The translations under genes were made by a program, and so were the position numbers. From Candidatus Nealsonbacteria bacterium RBG_13_42_11 (GTDB taxonomy: Bacteria; Patescibacteriota; Minisyncoccia; Minisyncoccales; RBG-13-42-11), in NCBI GenBank assembly GCA_001821455.1, contig MHLY01000004.1, positions 1-17,211 of the forward strand: a stretch of 17,211 bases of DNA, written 5' to 3'. The notes beneath the pieces are model-generated. The model ran no database searches, was not told the DNA's origin, and saw nothing but the letters and a program-made list of their open reading frames with translations. Shown here one piece after another: positions 12,520-17,211 of the stretch. Each line of letters opens with the position of its first letter. The stretch's first letter is position 1.

Positions 12520-13839
12520 TTATTCAACAGGCAATTCTGGCGGCACTCCGCCTTTTTTAGCTTCAATGCGGGAAATACCGGGAGCCGGAGCAACGGCTTT
12601 GCCGGGAAAGTGAAAAAGCGATGCTATTTCTTCCGTATTTAGCATGCAAACTTCACCCGATCTTGGAAAAGAATGGTTGACTCGGTGAGTATAATTTCTG
12701 AATAGTTTCCTACATCTCATATAATGCCTTCTGGGCCGGAGATAGTTTATGGGCAAAAACAATTTTTTGTGAATTTTTGTCAGGGTCTTGCTTATCGGAA
12801 GCAGCATATTAAGATTTGCCGTAGTGTAAGAGGTAAAAAAGGAAAAAGCCAATCTGAAATTAGGTTTAAACCAAACATTTCTTTGCCCCATATAAATAAA
12901 TCTGATGATTGTTTCAAAAATGGGTTTTGTCATCTTTGCCTCCACCTGGGTAATAACTTCCCTTTCGCCCGGGGTAAGCTTCATTTCGGGCGGAATAATT
13001 TCTTGCTGTTTTTCTTCTTCTCCTACTTTGCCGGTAATTAAAATTTCGGCGGCTTCCTGAATTATTGGTTTTTCTTTTGGCTTTTCTATGCGCCTAGCCA
13101 ATTTATCCCTAAGCGCTTCTCCTTCTTTAAGCCAGGGTATGGTGGTAGCATCGCCCAAGTCAGCCGTTCCTTTATCTTTAGCCAAAGGAGTGGCAATAAT
13201 CTGAATCCAGAGCTGCTCTCCCTGTTTTATCTTTGCCATGGCTTCCAAAAGCGAAGCGACCGGATCAACTCTTTTTTCCTCCAAAGGCTCATGTTCGGTT
13301 TCAAATTGAAGATAGGTTTTAATCGGATAGTGGTCGTCTTTCGCTGTTTTATAATCTGAGCCCCACAAATCCCAATCTTTGTTGGGAATATTCTGAGGAA
13401 CGTACTTGGTATAATCATCAACTTCTTCAATTTCAACCTCGGGATACTGAGAGTAAAAACTTGATTCTACTGCGGCCCGATACGAAACCGGAGTTCTGAT
13501 ATAAAAATGAGGTTCGCCGTCAATGGAAGTTATTTCAAAAGCAATGGAAAGCTGAATTTGACCATCAACCCATTTTTCCCACCAATCGGGCGGATGATAG
13601 ATGACGCCGTGAATGCTGTTCATCACCGTTTCCATGGCCCTAATCGGTTTCAAAATTTCTTTCGGCAACTTTATCTCAAGCACAATCCACCTTTGTTTTT
13701 CTATCCAGCTTTCGAAACGCCACCAAATCCAAAGAGACATAAAGGGTTTCCATAAAATAAAAGGCGGCAAAATCCACCACCAGTTTTTGAAAATTTGCCA
13801 GGCAGCATCAAAAAATAAGGAGAAAGATGGTTCCGGCAT
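12520..13839 (-). CDS. Conserved membrane protein paired with VirD4-like ATPase
   Basis: A 439-residue protein with a Trp-rich hydrophobic stretch near residues 14-40 (AWQIFKNWWWILPPFILW) that should anchor it in the membrane, followed by a large soluble region with mixed alpha/beta character. Recognisable stretches include MNSIHGVIYHPPDWWEKWVD, EGEPHFYIRTP-like residues and EQLWIQIIATPLAKDKG, then a basic segment and a Gly/Pro-rich C-terminus. I believe this is the uncharacterised family (possibly DUF8128) that precedes VirD4-like ATPases in CPR genomes, but cannot confirm the family number. It starts four bases after the regulator's stop and ends 21 bases before the ATPase. The pair most likely forms a membrane receptor plus cytosolic motor. 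Confidence 0.7.
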   Translation of the reverse strand: MPEPSFSLFFDAAWQIFKNWWWILPPFILWKPFMSLWIWWRFESWIEKQRWIVLEIKLPKEILKPIRAMETVMNSIHGVIYHPPDWWEKWVDGQIQLSIAFEITSIDGEPHFYIRTPVSYRAAVESSFYSQYPEVEIEEVDDYTKYVPQNIPNKDWDLWGSDYKTAKDDHYPIKTYLQFETEHEPLEEKRVDPVASLLEAMAKIKQGEQLWIQIIATPLAKDKGTADLGDATTIPWLKEGEALRDKLARRIEKPKEKPIIQEAAEILITGKVGEEEKQQEIIPPEMKLTPGEREVITQVEAKMTKPIFETIIRFIYMGQRNVWFKPNFRLAFSFFTSYTTANLNMLLPISKTLTKIHKKLFLPINYLRPRRHYMRCRKLFRNYTHRVNHSFPRSGEVCMLNTEEIASLFHFPGKAVAPAPGISRIEAKKGGVPPELPVE

Positions 13840-13843
13840 AAGT

Positions 13844-14842
13844 TTATGCTTCTCTTATTGTGTAGTCGCCTTGGGAATTCTTTAAAAAATATTTCTTATT
13901 GCTTAAATTCAATAAAACCGTATTTTCTTTGACGAATCTTTGTTCTAAGGTTTTTTCTAAAATTTCTTCCTTGTTTAAGGGTTTTCTCGCCTCTTTTAAA
14001 ATTTTCGCAATGACATCCTTGACCACTCCTTTTTCGTAGCCCCATTCCTCTAGAGCATAAGTGCCCCGGCCCACCAGAATAAATCTTGGGTCTTTTATGA
14101 GTTCATTATGAACGGTTTGAGGAAGAGCGGGTCCAATTAATTCGGCCACGGCGGTAAAATGAAGAGGTTTATTTTCTTTTTTGAAAACCAGGTAGGCCTT
14201 GTCTTTTACTCCTCGGGGATTGATTTCCGGCCAGTTTGATAATCCCCAAAGCCCCTCGGAATTTTTCTGGATCGTTTTTGAAATTTCCAAAAAAGAAATA
14301 ACGTTCTGGTTAGAACCGCCTGCTTGTTTTACTTCTTTTAAATTAAGCGGTTTTCCTTTTTTTTCTAACTTTTCCGAAAGTTGGCTGATTGTTTTTTCCG
14401 CCTGAGATAAAGAAGTGTTCTCTGTAGTCCAGAAAGAATGGAAATTTTTTGATTCGGCGATTCTTTGGAACTGTTCTCCCAGGGTCAAAAGGAATAAAAT
14501 CTGGCTTTTAGAGTTGGAACCGGCCAAATCAGCCAAAAGCGCGTCTTCTTTTTTAAGACCGCCCTGCTTTTTGAGATATTGATATAAATAATTAAAAACT
14601 TCCTGATATTTTTTAATTTCCGGCTTTAATTTAAAAAATCCGTCTTCTTCAATCTGACGGACTCTTTCTCTGGTTACCCCAAAACTTTCACCTATTGATT
14701 CCAAGGTTTCGCCTTTAATTTTTTCTTTACCGGCTTTTTTTATCCCTAAGGCAAACCGGCGGGAGATTATTTCCCTTTGCTTTTGGGGCAAAACTTTAAG
14801 GAAATTGGAACAAATTTTTGAATAATCAAATTTAGATTTCAT
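13844..14842 (-). CDS. Sigma-70 region 4 and HARE-HTH domain regulator
   Basis: A 332-residue protein. Residues about 15-72 form a sigma region 4 helix-turn-helix: LPQKQREIISRRFAL, then LESIGESFGVTRERVRQIEE, the -35 recognition signature. A helical linker follows, and residues about 212-265 match the HARE-HTH/RpoE-delta winged-helix fold (KDKAYLVFKKENKPLHFTAV, then FILVGRGTYALEEWGY). The final 60 residues look like another winged helix. Region 2, needed to melt -10 DNA, is missing, so this is not a complete sigma factor; it more likely modulates RNA polymerase at -35 sites or acts like the delta subunit. The start is ATG 14842 behind a strong promoter. It heads the six-gene operon, which it may regulate. 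Confidence 0.85.
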   Translation of the reverse strand: MKSKFDYSKICSNFLKVLPQKQREIISRRFALGIKKAGKEKIKGETLESIGESFGVTRERVRQIEEDGFFKLKPEIKKYQEVFNYLYQYLKKQGGLKKEDALLADLAGSNSKSQILFLLTLGEQFQRIAESKNFHSFWTTENTSLSQAEKTISQLSEKLEKKGKPLNLKEVKQAGGSNQNVISFLEISKTIQKNSEGLWGLSNWPEINPRGVKDKAYLVFKKENKPLHFTAVAELIGPALPQTVHNELIKDPRFILVGRGTYALEEWGYEKGVVKDVIAKILKEARKPLNKEEILEKTLEQRFVKENTVLLNLSNKKYFLKNSQGDYTIREA

Positions 14843-14859
14843 ATGGCTCTAATTTAACT

Positions 14860-14888
14860 ATTTAACCATATTTTAATATGCTTGTCAA
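14860..14888 (-). promoter_or_regulatory. Promoter of the six-gene operon
   Basis: Consensus TTGACA (14888-14883), a 17-base spacer ending in TGG, and TTAAAT (14865-14860), an extended -10. The -35 box contains the TGA stop of secF. The predicted start near 14853 gives a leader of roughly 10 bases. Confidence 0.75.
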
Positions 14889-15781
14889 ACCCAGCCTTTT
14901 TTCCTCAATTTCAGCCAGGTAACCAGCAAGGGGGCGGCCAGGAAAATTGAGGAATAAGTACCGCTGACAATTCCCACGATTAAGGTTAAAGCGAAGTATT
15001 TCAAGGTTTCTCCTCCAAGGAAAAATATCGCAATTAGAACTAAAAGCGTGCAGGTTCCCGTACTGAGCGACCGGGAAAGGGTTTGGTTCAAACTTTCATT
15101 AACCAAATCCTCAAAATTTTCCTTGCGGCTTCTTAAAAGATTTTCCCTGATCCTGTCAAAAATAATAACTTTATCGTTAATCGTGTATCCCAGAATGGTA
15201 AGCAAGGCGGTTATGATGGGAATATTAAATTGGGTATTATAAAATTTACCCAAAAAGGCGAAAAGTCCCACGGGGATTAAAATGTCAAAAAACAGGGTGA
15301 AAATCGAAACTATCCCGTATTGCCAGCTGGAAACGGGTCGGGAAACTTTTCGGAAAGCAATGGCGATATAAATGAGCAACGCCATCAGAGAAACGACTAT
15401 CAGAATTATCGTTTTTTGACGGAGTTCCTTGCCGATTGTGGGACCGATGCTCTCAAAACGTTTTTCAGTTGTCGCTGAAATTTCATTTAATTTAGCAATG
15501 ACTTGCTGATGGGCGGTTTCGTCAATTTCACGAAATCTTAAAATTACTCCTTTCTCGCCGGTCGGCTGGATTATTGTTTCCCCCAAATTCAGGTCTTGTA
15601 TTTTTTCCTGGATTATTTGGTTTTCCGGCCGCACTTCGAAATCAACCTCCAGAATGCTCCCGCCCAGAAAATCTATACCGAATCTTAAGCCGAAGAACAA
15701 AATAGAAGCTAGGCTGGCAATAAGCAGTATTCCTGAGAAGACATAATAAATATTTTTATACTTTAAAAAGGAAATTTTCAT
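14885..15781 (-). CDS. secF: Protein translocase subunit SecF
   Basis: A 298-residue SecF, the smaller half of the SecDF motor that uses the proton gradient to pull secreted proteins through SecYEG. It opens with a membrane helix and FGLRFGIDFLGGSILEVDFE, the hallmark first periplasmic boundary, then a small periplasmic domain ending in GPTIGKELRQKTI. Five further helices follow, with the RND-type TILGYTINDKVIIFDRIREN motif and RSLSTGTCTLLVLIAIFFLG near the end. Its ATG overlaps the metK TGA by four bases. Its own TGA forms part of the next operon's -35 box. SecD lies just upstream of metK, so SecD and SecF are separate proteins here. Confidence 0.96.
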   Translation of the reverse strand: MKISFLKYKNIYYVFSGILLIASLASILFFGLRFGIDFLGGSILEVDFEVRPENQIIQEKIQDLNLGETIIQPTGEKGVILRFREIDETAHQQVIAKLNEISATTEKRFESIGPTIGKELRQKTIILIVVSLMALLIYIAIAFRKVSRPVSSWQYGIVSIFTLFFDILIPVGLFAFLGKFYNTQFNIPIITALLTILGYTINDKVIIFDRIRENLLRSRKENFEDLVNESLNQTLSRSLSTGTCTLLVLIAIFFLGGETLKYFALTLIVGIVSGTYSSIFLAAPLLVTWLKLRKKGWV

Positions 15782-16932
15782 AAAAATTTCAGTATTTTTT
15801 TTGTTTTATCGGTTTTTTCCCAAGTGAAGTCAGGGTCATTTCTGCCAAAATGGCCGAAACAGGCGGTTTTCTGATAAATCGGCCTTAAAAGGTTCAACTC
15901 TCTGATTAATCCGCCGGGAGACAAATCAAAAACCTGAGGAATGATTTTTTCTAATTTTTCTTCCGGAATTTTAGCGGTGCCGAAAGTATTAATTTTCACT
16001 GAAAGAGGCTTGGTCCCACCAATCACATAGGATATTTCAACCGTGCATTTTTCGGCTAATCCTGAGGCCACAATATTTTTGGCAACATAACGCGCCATGT
16101 AGGCGCCGGACCTGTCAACTTTTGTCGGATCTTTTCCGGAAAAACTTCCGCCGCCAATGGGAATCTGAGGACCATAAGCATCAACAACATTCTTCCGGCC
16201 CGTCATGCCGGTATCGGAAACCGGTCCGCCGATAACGAAGCGACCAGTATTATTAACGTAAAATTTGGTTTTTTTATCCAAATATTTCCTGCAGACGGGC
16301 TTAATTACCTTTTCAATAATATCCTTTCTGATTTTTTTTAAGGAAACGTCGGGATCGTGCTGGGCACCGATAACGACACTGTCTAATCTTTGGGGCTTAT
16401 TTCCCAAATATTCAACCGTTACCTGAGATTTTCCGTCCGGCCTTAAATAATTTAAAATTCTTTTTTCTCTCGCCTCGGCCAATCTCTTTGCTAATTTATG
16501 GGCCAAAATAGCCGGCAAAGGCATTAATTCCTTGGTTTCATTGCAGGCATATCCTATGGAAATTCCCTGGTCGCCTGCTCCCTGCAATTTCGTTCCGGTT
16601 TTTCTTACGCCTTTGGCAATATCGGCTGATTGGCCGGAAATGGTGTTCAAAACCGCCAGAGTTTCGTAATTAAAACCATAACTTGTTTTTGTGTAGCCGA
16701 CGTCTCTGATAACTTCTCGGACTAAATTATTAACATCAACCCAGGTCTTGGTGGTTATTTCCCCGCCCACCACAACATAACCCTTGCTGGTAAAAACTTC
16801 GCAAGCCACTCGAGCATATTTGTCATCTTTTAAGATTTTATCCAAAACCGCGTCGGCAATCTGGTCTGAAATTTTGTCAGGGTGGCCGGGCGCAACCGAT
16901 TCGGCTGTTAAAAATGTTTTTACCATAACCAT
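15778..16932 (-). CDS. metK: S-adenosylmethionine synthetase
   Basis: MetK joins methionine and ATP to make S-adenosylmethionine, the cell's main methyl donor. The 384-residue protein is standard length. The ATP/Mg motif AESVAPGHPDKISDQIADAV is near residues 10-29; GAGDQGISIGYACNET, the core of MetK, is near 116-131; and GGGSFSGKDPTKVDRSGAYM carries the P-loop-like phosphate grip. The first ATG (16932) overlaps the secD stop by 13 bases; a second ATG two codons later (16926) starts the alternative MVKTFLTAES, so either start is possible. The 3' end overlaps secF by four bases. The gene is thus nested within secD-secF and probably translated by coupling. Confidence 0.97.
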   Translation of the reverse strand: MVMVKTFLTAESVAPGHPDKISDQIADAVLDKILKDDKYARVACEVFTSKGYVVVGGEITTKTWVDVNNLVREVIRDVGYTKTSYGFNYETLAVLNTISGQSADIAKGVRKTGTKLQGAGDQGISIGYACNETKELMPLPAILAHKLAKRLAEAREKRILNYLRPDGKSQVTVEYLGNKPQRLDSVVIGAQHDPDVSLKKIRKDIIEKVIKPVCRKYLDKKTKFYVNNTGRFVIGGPVSDTGMTGRKNVVDAYGPQIPIGGGSFSGKDPTKVDRSGAYMARYVAKNIVASGLAEKCTVEISYVIGGTKPLSVKINTFGTAKIPEEKLEKIIPQVFDLSPGGLIRELNLLRPIYQKTACFGHFGRNDPDFTWEKTDKTKKILKFL

Positions 16933-17211
16933 TTAAATTTCTCCAGTTTTGTATCTATAAAACATCTGAGAAAATTATTAGTAATAAAAATTGCCGTAAA
17001 CATACCGACAAGATTACCGATAACCAGCGTGAAAGCAAATCCTTTGACGAAACTTGTGCCAAAGCCGAATAAAATCAATCCGACTAAAATGGTGGTGAAG
17101 TTTCCGTCCCTGATTGCCGGCCAGGCTCTGCGGTTCCCTTCTTCAAGCGAAGCTAAATAACCTTTCCCCGTTTTCAGTTCTTCCCTGAATCTGGAAAAAA
17201 TTAAAACATTG
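16920..17211 (-). CDS. secD: Protein translocase subunit SecD, C-terminal fragment
   Basis: The last 96 residues of SecD; the gene extends beyond the right edge. The fragment opens with NVLIFSRFREELKTGKG, the conserved cytosolic turn after the fourth helix, then EEGNRRAWPAIRDGNFTTIL, a helix LVGLILFGFGTSFVKGFAF and a last helix ending IFITNNFLRC, followed by a short tail (KFKWLW). This is the RND-type second half of SecD, which pairs with SecF in the membrane. The stop TAA (16922-16920) lies inside metK. Confidence 0.95.
   Translation of the reverse strand, partial: NVLIFSRFREELKTGKGYLASLEEGNRRAWPAIRDGNFTTILVGLILFGFGTSFVKGFAFTLVIGNLVGMFTAIFITNNFLRCFIDTKLEKFKWLW

Noticed and set aside
12217..12642. 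Plus-strand 141-codon frame
   Set aside because: Antisense to the Walker A region of the VirD4-like gene; no ribosome binding site or domain.
1..17211. CRISPR array, insertion sequence, prophage or integrative element
   Set aside because: No regularly spaced repeats, transposase, integrase or phage structural genes were seen. The HNH gene and tRNA fragment are the only mobile-looking features.

Overview
The window looks like a chromosomal segment from a member of the Candidate Phyla Radiation (Patescibacteria), probably on the Parcubacteria side. This is inferred from several signs. Both complete tRNA genes lack an encoded CCA. A VirD4-like ATPase ends in a zinc ribbon of the 'RPVYCxxC' kind and sits next to a membrane partner, a pair I associate with CPR genomes. 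There is a stand-alone sigma region 4/HARE-HTH protein, housekeeping enzymes are compact, and genes are densely packed with many overlaps. UGA is used as a stop, because an intact release factor 2 with its UGA frameshift site is present, so the UGA-recoding lineages (Gracilibacteria, Absconditabacteria) are unlikely. Nearly every gene is on the minus strand; the exceptions are RNase P RNA and one possible micro-ORF.

Layout, following minus-strand transcription from the right edge. (1) 17211-14885: the C-terminal end of secD, then metK, then secF, joined by overlapping stop and start codons, so metK is nested inside the secDF operon. (2) 14888-8225: a clear promoter opens a six-gene run: sigma4/HARE-HTH regulator, membrane partner protein, VirD4-like ATPase, pgk, a short RecJ-like DHH protein and RNase HI. 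It ends at a terminator shared with the convergent rnpB. (3) 8184-7800: rnpB on the plus strand, with its own strong promoter placed back to back with the murJ promoter. (4) 7787-4544: murJ and lepA. (5) 4535-3592: a FtsB/DivIC-like protein, tRNA-Gly(CCC) and a 75-residue protein ending at a strong terminator. A possible plus-strand membrane micropeptide lies antisense to the ftsB leader. (6) 3589-1853: a seven-helix membrane protein overlapping a fusion of a bacterial PH domain and a Schlafen-type AlbA_2 domain. (7) 1796-1: a tRNA-like fragment, an HNH endonuclease whose stop codon lies inside tRNA-Thr(CGT), then prfB and the start of ftsE.

The parts cover translation (RF2, LepA, two tRNAs, RNase P RNA), envelope and division (FtsE, FtsB-like, MurJ, SecDF), core metabolism (MetK, Pgk), nucleic-acid processing (RecJ-like, RNase HI) and a DNA-translocation-like module. 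The most notable points are: the real prfB reading frame requires a +1 frameshift; the RNase P P15 loop lacks GGU, matching the CCA-less tRNAs; several promoters have their -10 box six to ten bases before the start codon, implying leaderless mRNAs; the HNH gene is lodged in a tRNA locus beside a broken tRNA; and there is a PH-AlbA_2 fusion. I see no CRISPR array, insertion sequence or prophage.
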